A stretch of 64,000 nt of DNA from Rostrohypoxylon terebratum (Eukaryota; Ascomycota; Sordariomycetes; Xylariales; Hypoxylaceae): positions 313,934 to 377,933 of the forward strand of contig MU385861.1 in the NCBI GenBank assembly GCA_022497145.1, read 5' to 3'. The notes under the pieces are model-generated. The model saw only the letters and a program-made list of their open reading frames with translations, had not been told where the DNA came from and searched no databases. Position numbers and translations under genes: made by a program. This document shows, one piece after another, positions 1 through 10,448 of the stretch. How positions within the stretch are numbered: position 1 is the stretch's first letter; each line of letters starts with the position of its first letter.

Positions 1-331
1 ATACCAAGCCAGAAAAAGAACGTCTATCTTATCACATCACCCTATAATAGTAATAATCATCGTGACCACTGCATTCAAGCAAAACCGCTAAGCCCCCAAA
101 TGCTTTCTTTCTTTCATCACCAACCAACCAGCCAGCCAGTCAATTACCAATTACGTTATATGGAAAACTTGAACCCGCTACGAGACACGGCGAATGTATG
201 TAAATTGATACCCTATCCTATCTCTTAGTTATTGAATTATCGAATGATCATAGCTTCCATTTTGCCTTCTGCTTCTTAGGCTGCAGGACCACGGTTTCGG
301 CCGAACTGGCATCGATGGCGGCGTTGCCGAA
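1..331. other. Window edge, 3' flank without a gene
   Basis: I see no supported gene here. The stretch has short CCAACCAACCAGCCAGCCAG-like runs near 120-140 and is otherwise unremarkable. It is the 3' flank of the minus-strand reading frame that ends at 332. Reading frames that overlap the next entry on other strands look like shadows. Confidence 0.5.
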
Positions 332-817
332 CTAGACGTGCCGCTTGCGTTTGCCGATGCGTTGGTAGTGTTTCCGCGGGTCGACACGCTGCATGTACGA
401 TTTGAGGAGGTTGGGGAGGCGTCGGTACCTGTTGAGGGCGTCGTGCGGAGGGTTCATGCCGAGGCTGGTGTCGAAGGACGAATGACGTTGTTCTTGGTGG
501 CCTGCCGCGGTGTTGATGTCTTGAGGTCTGCCTCGTCGGATAGCGGTGGGCCGTCGGTAGGGCCTTCGGATGGTTGGGTTCGTGGGGAGGAAGCATTCAG
601 GAACCGAAGAGGCGACGGCAGAGGATGGGGTGGAGTTGGGGGTATTATTAGGCGGGGTTGTGGGAAGTGCCATTCTTTTTCTCTTATAATTGGCAGAAGT
701 AGTAGAGTCGGTATCACTGGCGACATACCCAGGAGTCTTGGTATCGTCATATTTCGCGGCCTTCATGTTGTTTGAAGGACAATTGAACCGCACGGCATGC
801 CCTCGTCCTTTCGACAT
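332..817 (-). CDS. Hypothetical basic protein, in frame behind the peroxin stop
   Basis: This is a 161-codon reading frame with a good ATG at 817 and a TAG at 332. I do not recognise the family. The N-terminal half is rich in Thr, Ser, Asn and Pro. The C-terminal third is strongly basic (NRYRRLPNLLKSYMQRVDP, then KRKRHV at the end), suggesting a nucleic-acid-binding or nuclear protein, but this is inference. The frame sits directly downstream of the Pex14-like gene on the same strand. Only the peroxin UAG (833-835) and five sense codons separate them, and both are in the same phase. It could be a separate small gene with a very short spacer, a readthrough extension of the peroxin, or an exon joined by a splice I cannot see. 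A GTATGT at about 728-735 on the minus strand could be a donor. Confidence 0.45.
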   Translation of the reverse strand: MSKGRGHAVRFNCPSNNMKAAKYDDTKTPGYVASDTDSTTSANYKRKRMALPTTPPNNTPNSTPSSAVASSVPECFLPTNPTIRRPYRRPTAIRRGRPQDINTAAGHQEQRHSSFDTSLGMNPPHDALNRYRRLPNLLKSYMQRVDPRKHYQRIGKRKRHV

Positions 818-832
818 GGCAGCCTTTTTCTC

Positions 833-1930
833 CTATCTCGCTGCTGTGGTCGGGAAGCTTCTTGAGCTTAGGAACATGCCCTTGACGCTGCGGATAGCAT
901 CCCTAGTCTTCTTAACCTCGTCGTCGGCCCCGGAGCCGTGTCCGAATCCCATGCCGCCGTGGATGGTGGCGAAGTCGGTTATGGGAGGAGCACCCACTTT
1001 GTCGATCTCGTCGCGGACTTCCCGGAGAAGAGTGTTGAGATCAGCAGTGCTTTCGGCATGGCGCACATGCATGTCGTTCATCTCGCGGAGGGATGCCTTA
1101 AGAGCGGTGAGCCGGCGGGCTTGTGCGTCAATAGGTCTGTCTATCGAAGGTGTGCTAGATGAATCCAGGGCAAGCATTTTCGGCGAGGTCTGCGTCCCTA
1201 TGTCCCGATGGAAGAGTTCGGTAGGGTCGCTGCAGATGCTTTCGTTGTCTGCGTAAGCATCCTCATCTTGTTTTGACTTCAACACCAACTTTCCATTCTT
1301 ATATGGAACCTCGCTAACAACGTCTTCGAGTTGCTCAACCAACTGTTCCAGTTTCTCGTTTATATGTCCGTAATAATCGGCTCGCGCATCGTTAAGATTG
1401 TCTACCATTGGACTGACAACGAATCGTGCAGTTCCGTATAGAAGAGCCCATACGCTTCCAGAGACAGCCAAGATATTAGCAAGGCTAGAGGGTGTGATCA
1501 ATGGTGGTGGCTTGGTTGATGTAGTTAGGAATTCGGGGTAGGTTATGATTGGTACCGGATCGCTTGTCGACGAAGCTGCAGTAGTAAATGCGTCCATGTC
1601 TTTGTTCGTTTCAAAGGTCCGCATAGCGCTTTCGCCTTCGCTTGTAGACTTGGTGATCGCCGAAGATGGGTTTGAAGTTTGCGTGGCTTGTTCTACCTCT
1701 TCTAGTAATTTCTTGATTTGGGCATCGTCCAACCCCTTGCTCTTGAGGAATTCCGTTTTCTTTTCTATACTCGAACTTCGAACTGTTTCGTCCCTGAGAA
1801 ATATCCGCGCTTGCTCAAGAGTCACGTCTGGAGTGTCGATGTTCTGGGGGTGACCGGTCTCGGGTGCAGCGTCATTCTCGGATTGGGATTCTTGCCACGA
1901 CGGTATATTGGACCTCTTTGAGTCGGCCAT
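833..1930 (-). CDS. pex14: Pex14-like peroxin (Pex14/17, Pex33 type)
   Basis: Single-exon gene of 365 residues. I chose the ATG at 1930 (MADSKRSN) over an ATG 23 codons upstream because the extra residues look like leader sequence. Residues about 37-83 match the conserved Pex14 N-terminal helical domain, which binds Pex5 and Pex19 motifs (ARIFLRDETVR, then EFLKSKGLDDAQIKKLLEE). A hydrophobic segment at about 150-175 (LANILAVSGSVWALLYGTA) would anchor it in the peroxisomal membrane. A coiled-coil region follows (HINEKLEQLVEQLEDVV). Known role of the family: docking component of the peroxisomal matrix-protein import machinery. The wide spacing between domains and the low-complexity tail resemble the filamentous-fungal Pex14/17 (Pex33) subtype more than canonical Pex14, so the exact paralogue is uncertain. 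An unexplained in-frame reading frame follows the stop. Confidence 0.82.
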   Translation of the reverse strand: MADSKRSNIPSWQESQSENDAAPETGHPQNIDTPDVTLEQARIFLRDETVRSSSIEKKTEFLKSKGLDDAQIKKLLEEVEQATQTSNPSSAITKSTSEGESAMRTFETNKDMDAFTTAASSTSDPVPIITYPEFLTTSTKPPPLITPSSLANILAVSGSVWALLYGTARFVVSPMVDNLNDARADYYGHINEKLEQLVEQLEDVVSEVPYKNGKLVLKSKQDEDAYADNESICSDPTELFHRDIGTQTSPKMLALDSSSTPSIDRPIDAQARRLTALKASLREMNDMHVRHAESTADLNTLLREVRDEIDKVGAPPITDFATIHGGMGFGHGSGADDEVKKTRDAIRSVKGMFLSSRSFPTTAAR

Positions 1931-4187
1931 ATTGGATAATGAATGAGGGGCTGGTAGGACCAGCAGATGTGATGGATAACGAAAAAGAATGGGAATCAAT
2001 TAATTGGTACCTAATATACGAGATATGAATGGAGGAATATGAAGAGTTGAAGGTTTAACCATCAAATGGAAAACGGAAGCTTTCAGGTAGTAAATGGAAA
2101 CAAACCAACGCGACCTATCTTATCGTACACACATACATACCGTACTAGTTATGTGGGTAGCTGCCTCGGTTCGTCCACTGAATTCCAACCTCGCAACTCC
2201 CGAGAACGTTGCTACAAGTCAAAGGTACTCGATATGGTTAGATAATATCCACTCTCGATTTATCAACTGCTGCTAACTTGTATTACCTAATAATATTACG
2301 CTACCCTGCCTAGTGCTAGTGCTAGGAAGCTTAGTACCTAGGTCCTACTAGGTTACCTAGTAAATGCCAGTAGCAACTCACCTTCCGCACGTGACACAGA
2401 TCTCAATCGCAACATTGAACTCTTAAACTTTTGTTATTTCATCGTCAATAGGTACCTTCCTCGCGATTAAGAAAATAGTAGGAAAGTTCGTTCGCGAATA
2501 TTATTTACGTCTTATCTTATAATCTACCTACTTTACTACCACTTCTTTTTCTTATACCAACTCATAATCTTTTCGCTTCTATTCGTCGCATTCTAACACC
2601 GATATATTTCACGGCGGTTTCTTAAGGTCGTATACATAAACATTCCGAGACGTTTCCTCCAACAGTTCTGTATCACAGGTTGGATTCGTTGACCGGTATC
2701 CACCTGCATCACCACCGACGATCAGATCAGAGGCTTCGGTCGAATACCGTCGAGGTCAGTACCTTTTTGTTACCATCCAGAGGTTGTCCCCCAATAGCCA
2801 AGCTTGAAATTTCGGCTGCATGATGGACTAAATTGGAATACGCCCCGAATCATAGGTCAACCCGTTCAAGTCGCTAGGCGCAGTCCTAGCATTAGTTCAT
2901 TAGCCCGTCAGCCACAGCTGAGTGCACGAGAACCGTCAATCTATCATGTAAGTCTCAGATGCAATAATTTTGACAATGGCCCATCTGCCCGTCTCTCGTC
3001 AGCACCTGTCAACTTCCCTGTTCCAAGTTCATCATTTCCTGGAAGATGGGAATACCTAGCAAAAAAAAGGGGTGAATGGAGAGGAATGATACAATTCATG
3101 GCGTCGCTGTCTATGGTTTGGTGAGACGACGGGGAATTCTCAACTCCGTGTCTAATAAGAGATGCGGAGCGATGTCCAAGTGAACGAGAAATGGGAAACG
3201 GGGAACGGGGACGGGAGAGGATGACAAAGTGGCAGTAGGACGGGGATAAAGATGATGCGAAGCGATGCGAATGCGGCACGCCGCATTTCGATTCGATACC
3301 GATGCGATGCATGTGCAGACAAGGCCAGTGCTTCCTTTTTTTTCTTCTCACTTGCCTGGGCATGTCTGAAGTAAAAGAGAGAAAAAACCAAACCACAAAC
3401 CAAATTCAATCCATCTCTGGGTTGTTGTGTTTGTTTCGTTTATCGGGTTGGCTGCGTCAAAAATCGGTCGGTCAAGCTTGGTCTTGGTGTGTTGCCTCAA
3501 ATATCTTGAGGAACCAATTCGACTGGCTGAGATGTTTTTCGTCTAATCGCACATCGCCAATCGTCACCAATCGCAAATCGCAAATCGCAATCACGTATCT
3601 CAAAATCCGAAAGCTACATTGGAACTTTGGAACTTTGGAAATTTGGAAGCTACCACCAAGTTACCAAGTTGCCGAATCCTACAGCCCTACCCGTATTTGA
3701 ACCCCGTACCTATTTCAGCGGCAAACAGGAAGCGGCGCCTTACTAGGACCCAGGATCTAGGGCCTACTCTCTTCCGAGTCTTCCCTATTGTTTGCGCAGC
3801 GCGGAGCATCATTGTGTCACGGCGTCTGACGCCTCAATCAAGCTTATTTCAACCTTCCAATTTGCCAGCTTCGCAATAAACAAGCTCCTAAGATTGCCCT
3901 TGCCCTTGCCGCCTCGCGCGCGCCACCTCCAACAAATCCAACAACTCTTAACAAAAAAAAAACCCAACCTTTCATTCTTACATTACACACATATAGATAT
4001 CTGTTATCTATGCTTTGATCTGCAATAACGATCTCCTCATTCATCACATCATTCAATCCACCTTTCTCTCATCTTTCGCTATCAAACCCCGTATATCCCG
4101 CCTGTTTCAACCGAATTACACACTTTCAATACCTCAATATCAAACACGAAACCATCAATCCTTGGACTTTGACGAAACTATCCAAAA
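1931..4187. promoter_or_regulatory. Divergent intergenic region, peroxin / Ies2
   Basis: About 2.26 kb separates two divergent starts. I see no supportable gene. The longest frames (2804-3124 and 3302-3700) either begin at TTG or lack any recognisable protein. Contents include a CCTAGGTCCTA-type palindrome cluster (2336-2366), short tandem repeats AAATCGC (about 3570-3592) and AACTTTGG (about 3617-3645), and a pyrimidine-rich leader with A-runs just before 4188. Confidence 0.5.
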
Positions 4188-5642
4188 ATGTCTTCACGTC
4201 CACGTCGCGCAGCTGCTCAAAGGGCAAACACGGCAATCACTGACATGGTTGATAGTGATAACCACATAAATAGCCGCACAGGGAGAACCATGTCCTCCAG
4301 GAGTTCTCGCAGATCTGAGGGTAAGAGTGCCGTGACATCGGTCTCGCGCGGCCCTCCCTCTTCGCCCCCATATTCTAACCAGCATATCCATTTTACAGTT
4401 AAGCTTCCGGCAAGCAAGCTTCGTCAAGCAACCTCTAGCCGCGCCACTCAGTCTAGCCGCCAGCAAGCTTCTAGCTCTAATATCGTTGGAGGAAAGCGAA
4501 ACCGCTCCCAAAAGAAAAGCTATGTCGTAGACTCTAGTGACGAAGAAGACGACGATGCCGAGGACGAGGTCCAAGTAGAAGAAGATGATGATGACGACGA
4601 CGACGATGACGACGACGACGATGCTGAAGGAGAAGATGACGACATGGCCGACATGGGAGAGGAAGACGCAGAGGGTGAGATCGTAGTCGATGACACTATG
4701 GATATCGATGCCGACGGAGACGAGGACGATCTCGGCGAGGAAGATGCCGAGGGCGAAGACGACGACATGGACGTGGACATCGTCCCTCCTCCAGCGCCCG
4801 TAATTAAAGTCTCAAAGCCCACTAAGAGTACTTCTACCAGCAAGTCGAAGGCCCCTGCTAAATCCAGCGGGAAGACTGCGGTCCCACAAGCACGTGACAG
4901 CGATGACGACGAAGAACTGAGCGAATTAGATAGCGAGGCCGATGAGATTCAAGACACTGTCAAGGTTGGAGGAGGCGATGAAGAAGACGCCGAGGGCGAG
5001 GATGAGGAAATTGAAGCAGCAAATCCTGCCGAAGAAGAAAATGATGATGCCGGTAGCGATGCTGGCGACGAAAGCCGCGCTGAAACTCCCGATCTCACCC
5101 GAATGACTAAACGGCAACGTGCTCGCTTCGAAGAGAACGGAGATGCTTTGATGAAATTGTCTGATGGCAAGTACCCCTTCAATGATAACTATATTTCTAA
5201 ACTAACCTAAGTATAGAGGTGCAAGCGAAGAAGCACTTCACTGCCGAAGAGCTCTCCATGCGCCGTGCTGAGATGGCTCGCCGACGACGCAATCTGAGTG
5301 AGAAGCGCAACGAGGAAGTCAAGGTTTGTCACACATTTTCCCTGCATATTTACATGAATGTCTAGGCAGAGAGTATGGAACTAATAGATTGGATGACAGA
5401 TGGAAACTATCAACAAGCTTCTCAAGAAGCAGGCTCCCAAAACTAACCGCAAATCTCTGCTTGCCGGAGACCAGACTCCTGACGCTGATGCCAATAAGCC
5501 TAATCCCGCATTTGTTAGATGGATTAGCAGCAAGGAGGGCAGCCGAGTAGGTGTCCCTGGTGAGATGCTTTCCGGACCATCCGGTCGGGTCTTCGTTCGA
5601 GGAGGTCTTGGGAGTGGAAAGATGGTGGAGGAAGTGTCATAG
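4188..5642 (+). CDS. ies2: INO80 chromatin-remodelling complex subunit Ies2
   Basis: Three exons, 4188-5166, 5217-5323 and 5400-5642, give 442 residues. The C-terminal part carries the PAPA-1-like region typical of Ies2/INO80B: MTKRQRARFEE, then LMKLSD joined to EVQAKKHFTAEE, MARRRRNLSEKRNEE and METINKLLKKQAPK (about 302-375). The middle is extremely acidic, with a run of about 12 Asp and several EEDAEGE-like repeats. Family role: Ies2 binds and activates the Ino80 ATPase for nucleosome sliding and H2A.Z exchange in the nucleus. Intron 1 (5167-5216) appears to use a GC donor (GCAAGT). The only nearby GT would give the wrong frame, whereas the GC donor restores the family sequence LSDEVQAKKHFTAEE. 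Intron 2 (5324-5399) is GTTTGT...CAG with a CTAAT branch site. The C-terminal HIT zinc finger of animal INO80B is not visible. Confidence 0.87.
5167..5216 (+). other. Non-canonical GC-AG intron in ies2
   Basis: A 50-bp intron with donor G|GCAAGT and acceptor TATAG, and a CTAAC branch-like motif near 5202. It joins phase-1 exons so that GAT-GAG-GTG-CAA continues the conserved PAPA-1 region. This is inferred from frame and family sequence only. Confidence 0.75.
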
Positions 5643-7619
5643 GACGATGAGCATCATGACGAACACCAAGACAACCACCGAGGCCCCTAAAAATTGAGGA
5701 TTAGGATGGGCACCAAGAGGGCAACCCAGCAATAGGTCCTGTACAACGGCATGTACATTAGTCACGCTCACGTGACCTGCCTGAAGCCGTCTTATGTTCC
5801 GCGATGAGCACTATTACCGTTCTTTTTTTCTTGCAATTCATGGAGTTGGGGAGGGGTCAGGACACAATGATACTGTATTTTAGATCCCATGCCTCAGCGG
5901 AAGCAATAATTCATTTTAAGAACGCATACGCACAAGACATGAGAATTTTTTCAAGTGGAGTAGGTTAACCTAGTATATGCATTATCTCGAAATGCATCGT
6001 TCTTCATTTACCTACTACTGCCTGCCTAGCTTGATCCAGGGCCTACGTATAACACCGGCCAGTTATTAATTTATGATAAACGACAATGGTGGGTGGCTTG
6101 GAGAAACTCAGCTGGGTTTTCGTCAGCCCAAAGTCTTGGGTTTGATCTTCCAAGGGAGATAGCACTTTGAAGTTGATATTCAATGGGAATCTATTTTGTT
6201 AATTTTTACAAAAGCTGGGTTTGTCTTTAACCTAGGTTATGTTCTTATAATTTCAATTATGTTTGTCAATGTTATAGATATTCATGACACATCCCATTCG
6301 ACCCATATTGATAATTGTATAGGACGTATGCTTCATTTTTCATCTCAAGACGATTCCTAATTATAGCTGCGTACTTTAGTTCGGATGAGTTACAGTGAAC
6401 TTGGTTTTAAGGAGCTAATTGACTTGATTAGGCCAGTCGAGCTTAGCTGACTGTTTGTACCGTTTTCGTAATTAATCTCCATTTTAATCTAAGCTCTCGT
6501 GACTACTATACTGAAATAAAGGGGGAAGGGGACGAGTAGTCTATGACATTAAACATATATCTATTCCTTAGTCACTCGAATAATATATACTCTAGTTATG
6601 CAATTCAAGCATACCATGTCATGATATCCTCTTACCATTATATTCGTACTGTTCTTGTGCGTACTTCGTCATTGGGCTGGTTTGGTTTGTTAGCAAGCAG
6701 GGACAACATTACTCCTTAGCAACCTGGATGAGTTGTATCTAACGGAGTCAACCGTGGCTCACCGTACAGTATAGATAAGTATATAAGGATACATCCCTTC
6801 AGGTATATGGATATGATGATCTATAGACCATTAGAATAACCACCAGCGTAATCGGTGGTTGGTAACGTATAAGACGGGGTCCTTTGGTGGACATGATTGT
6901 CTAATCTATGGATAATATATTATCAGTAACAGATAAGTACTCTTAAGGGCATACTGGCGCCCTCTATATACTAATAATAGTAAGTAATTGCTGCTATTAC
7001 GTACATATGCGTCGAAGCTACCCACAAATACGTTCCCATGGACACTAACTCGGGTGTCTGGCAGGTGTAACGAACTCAGACCCGATGGCTCGGGACGACA
7101 GCACCGGTGACTGCCGTACTCGTCGGGTGCCATGGGCACTGGAGAGTCTCGTTGCCCGGGTTTCTGCCTCTCGTCACCTACCACTGTAACTGACGAACTG
7201 CTACGGAGGCTCTGAGTCACAGGCTGGTAACTAGACAATCGTACAGTACAGGTAACTAATAACTTCCCTCCTTCCTACCGCCGGCAGAACTAGGTAATCT
7301 GCCACCGCCTGGGCTCTGTCGTCCACCACAATTCTTTTCTGCCTTCCTATTTCCCACACAAACTTTTATTTCTTCCCGCTATCAACCACTTTTATCAACC
7401 TTCATTTTATCTGTCCTTTGAAGTTACAGAATACAGACACCAAATTCATTGACCTAAATTGCACCCCCATACCTTACAGTAATTACATTACTTCTATCCT
7501 CTATCCATACACATACGCAAGAGGCAGATTGCAGTTCTTGTCTTCCTGTCTCTTAAACTTCATCTACATCATCGCCTCGTACTCTGTTGTTAGGTACTAT
7601 ACACAATTCTTCCCTCAAG
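5643..7619. other. AT-rich intergenic region with a GC-rich island
   Basis: No supported gene in about 2 kb. From 5870 to 6990 the sequence is AT-rich. Between about 7000 and 7330 it turns clearly GC-rich (for example CCCGATGGCTCGGG, a small hairpin) before the pyrimidine-rich leader of the next gene. The only frame across the island (minus, 6906-7238) has no ATG start. Confidence 0.5.
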
Positions 7620-8885
7620 ATGCCCCGAAATAAAGTATATCGTACCGAAGAAGAGGAGCGCCAGCTCCGCGCGGATCGCAAATACAGAAAAACATCGTGG
7701 AGAACTGGCGCTACGGATGTTGAGAAGAATGCTGCGCTCAGAGCATCACTGGGGCCTAATAAATATGCCTGGATGAATCAGGTAAATATACACACCCATA
7801 ACACCTCCACGAAGAAACCTACTACCTCTGCCTAGTATAATTTCTCGAGGATTAGTTGGTGCTGACTGTCTTATTAGCCAAAGAAACCGGAACCTGGTTC
7901 GATGGGAGACCTCCAAGAACGCCTAATTAGGGCAAGAGCCAAAAGGGAAGCAGAAAAGCGTGCCAATGATAGAGAACCTCCAAGCGATCTAGTGCAGGCA
8001 CTTGAAGAAGGGCTAGAACGAGCCTCCGCGCAAGCTTCTGAAGACTTCGAGAAGGAGTTCGAGGCTCGGCAGGAGAATGACTCCAATACGCCCGCCTCGA
8101 TCCACCCTCAGGTGTCGTCAGTGGGCCAGAGCAATAGCATCCGGCCTCACTTGCCCACACCTGAGGCGCACTCTCCTGATCGGTCTTCGCCAATGGCTAT
8201 CCCTCCTCCTGTCACTCCCGCTGGTCCCATTACTCCCGCTTCGATCGGACAAACTTCTCCACTACACTCTCAATCAACCAAGAAGACTTCCGCGAAGAGG
8301 AAGAGAGGCACGCAAGAAGAACCCATTGAGATATCCTCAGGGGAGTCAAGCCCCATAGTCATCTCGTCTCGCGAGGGGACCCCAACGCCTACCTCCCAGG
8401 CTCCCGCAGCTAAGAAGGCCAAGACGGTGCCGAGCCTAGAGGAGGAGTTGGAAGCGGCCTTTGCTGAGATAAGCGCCGAGCAGGAGAATGTCGAAAAGAC
8501 ATTGAGCTTTGAGGAAGAGATGAAAGCGGCATTTGCCGATATAAAGACCAAGGACGAAAATGCCAGAATGTTACGGTGCCTCCAAGAGGAAGTGGCGGCT
8601 ATCACTAAAGAGAGAGTCTATGAGGAAGAAGAATACGAAGAAGAAGATTCCGAGGAAGAGGGTCCCGGGGCAGGATTAAGCCTTGAGGAAGAGCCAGAGG
8701 CTGCTTCAACCGAAGGGAGAGGCGCTGAGAGCGAACCGATCGAGGGTAAAGCAGGGTCGGGCTTTGGTGAAGAAGGGAAAGCGTTGGTTGCCGAGGGGGA
8801 AGATTCCGAAGAGGAAACGGATGAGGAGGAAAAGGCCGAATTATACCAAGTTATAGACTATGCGCGAGCTTTTATGAACATCTAA
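7620..8885 (+). CDS. Acidic repeat protein of unknown function
   Basis: Two exons, 7620-7781 and 7878-8885, encode 389 residues. The intron (GTAAAT...TTAG, 96 bp, GCTGAC branch site at 7861) keeps phase 0. I do not recognise the family. Exon 1 encodes a short, highly charged domain (TEEEERQLRADRKYRKTSWR ... LGPNKYAWMNQ). The rest is Glu/Ala-rich with imperfect repeats of a unit like LEEELEAAFAEI (about residues 240-330: SLEEELEAAFAEI, SFEEEMKAAFADI, CLQEEVAAI), Ser/Pro linkers and a basic patch AAKKAKTVP that could be a nuclear signal. A soluble, partly coiled-coil or disordered protein is likely. Function is unknown. Confidence 0.6.
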
Positions 8886-9712
8886 GGGGATAACTTCGTA
8901 TGATATCCCTCTGCGGTAGAGATATTTGCTATTATTAGGTACTCTGCCCTTGCGGTTTGTAATTGACGCAGGGTTTTACACAATTCTAGAGGGGCACATG
9001 ACTGCAAAAACAAGTGACGACTACAAGTAGAGCGCTTCCTCAATCTTTCTAATTCCAACTTTCTGAATGCTATAAGAACCGTTTCTAGTACATGTATTCA
9101 CCTAGCAGGATATGCTTACATAAGCAACCCCTATTTAATCGGTGTGGGAAAGTACCAATCGGACATCGATCTTTTCCAATGTCAAGATGGAAATATCTAA
9201 TATACCTAGGGACAGTGTTTTCAGTCTAGCTATATCATTGTCTGAGAAGTTTATTTACCTAGTGGAATTATTTTGCTACTTTCATTTACATGATCTACCT
9301 AGTTATATAACCTAGTGGATTGTTAATATTTATAGGTAGGTATATGGAGAATTTTATCGTAAAGTAGGTCGCACTTTCCGTATTTTTTCTCTTTACTAGT
9401 TTCCTTCTTCATGTTCTCGTGTATATTGATACCGACAATCTTACTGCCAACAATATACTAGGTAGGCAGTGAAAAAATACAAAGCAAGAACCTTTTACCA
9501 TTAAACCTCTCGTCTATGTTTAGTCAACAAGATTCTTGCGTATGTTTATATGCTAATGCTTTCTACGCAACATCTTCACTTAGGCGAGACTTACCGACCC
9601 CAATCCCCTTATCGATAGATCACCATCGCTACTCTTGTTAGTGAAGATGATTCAAACCAGTAAATTTTCGAAGTAGACTAACGACATGAGTAGATAGTTC
9701 CAAGTCATCAAC
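8886..9712. other. AT-rich spacer, no gene seen
   Basis: About 0.8 kb of AT-rich DNA between two same-strand orphan genes. Several ACCTAG/TACCTAG fragments occur (around 9110, 9205, 9260, 9300-9345). I see no coding or RNA signal. Confidence 0.5.
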
Positions 9713-10448
9713 ATGGAATCGACTGGCCATGAGAGGCCGTCTGTTGGTTGCCCACGACTTCTGATGCCACTGTCACCTTCATCAAGCGCCTTGAATCGCC
9801 ACTGTCAAGTGATTCCAACCCCACCCCTTCCTCCCCCTTCCTCTTCCAAATAAAGCCGCGACACCCTCAAAGCTCAATAATGACTCTAAACTCACGCTAA
9901 TAACTTAGGCCCGATCCCGTTACTGCTCTGCCCGCAGACAGGAGACAGGCACCCCTAGTCCTCCTAGGCATTCTCGAGCCAACCGAGATACCTCGCTGTC
10001 GCCTTTGAGATTTCGAAGAGATAATGAGAAGCCAAAAGATTTCGATCGAGTGGCGCATGCCAGTAGATTATCTTCTCTCAGAAAACCTGCCACTTCAGAT
10101 CCTCAAACAGAAACTCCCAAGCCGGCCGACGGTCCACCCGAGTTAGAGGAGATAATTCAGTTACCAGATGACGACGATCTCTCCACCGACAGCGACTTCG
10201 AGGACTTCAAGAACACCGTTACTCACCGTTCGCCACCGCCGCCGCCGCCGCCGAGTGAAGATGACCAGGCAACCTTAATGGCTATGGCTCCGCATTATAC
10301 CGGGTCAATACTCAACGATTTGTTCTCTCCGAGTACACAGTTAGTTCATGACAAGCAGGAGGAGGGCATTGGAGATAGGGAGTTCGAAGAGCTTATAGAT
10401 AGCTATTATGGTCGAGGTGGACGTCATGGAAAGCCAATCACATCGTGA
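9713..10448 (+). CDS. Small orphan protein, predicted two-exon model
   Basis: The open frame ending at 10448 has no ATG until the motif MAMAPHYTG, so an upstream exon is needed. My model is exon 1 at 9713-9808 (ATG, MESTGHERPSVGC...), an intron at 9809-9941 (GTGATT...GACAG, GCTAAT branch motif near 9896), and exon 2 at 9942-10448, giving 200 residues in phase. An alternative acceptor at 9937 is possible but does not keep this frame. The protein is Ser/Pro-rich, with an acidic stretch LPDDDDLSTDSDFEDF, a seven-proline run, and a more conserved-looking C-terminus (TGSILNDLFSPST, FEELIDSYYGRGG). I do not recognise it. Confidence 0.42.

Noticed and set aside
2845..2875. B-box-like GTTCAAGTC on the plus strand
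   Set aside because: No A box or acceptor stem upstream. Not a tRNA.
3660..3715. B-box-like GGTTCAAATAC on the minus strand
   Set aside because: No matching A box, acceptor stem or cloverleaf can be drawn. Not a tRNA.
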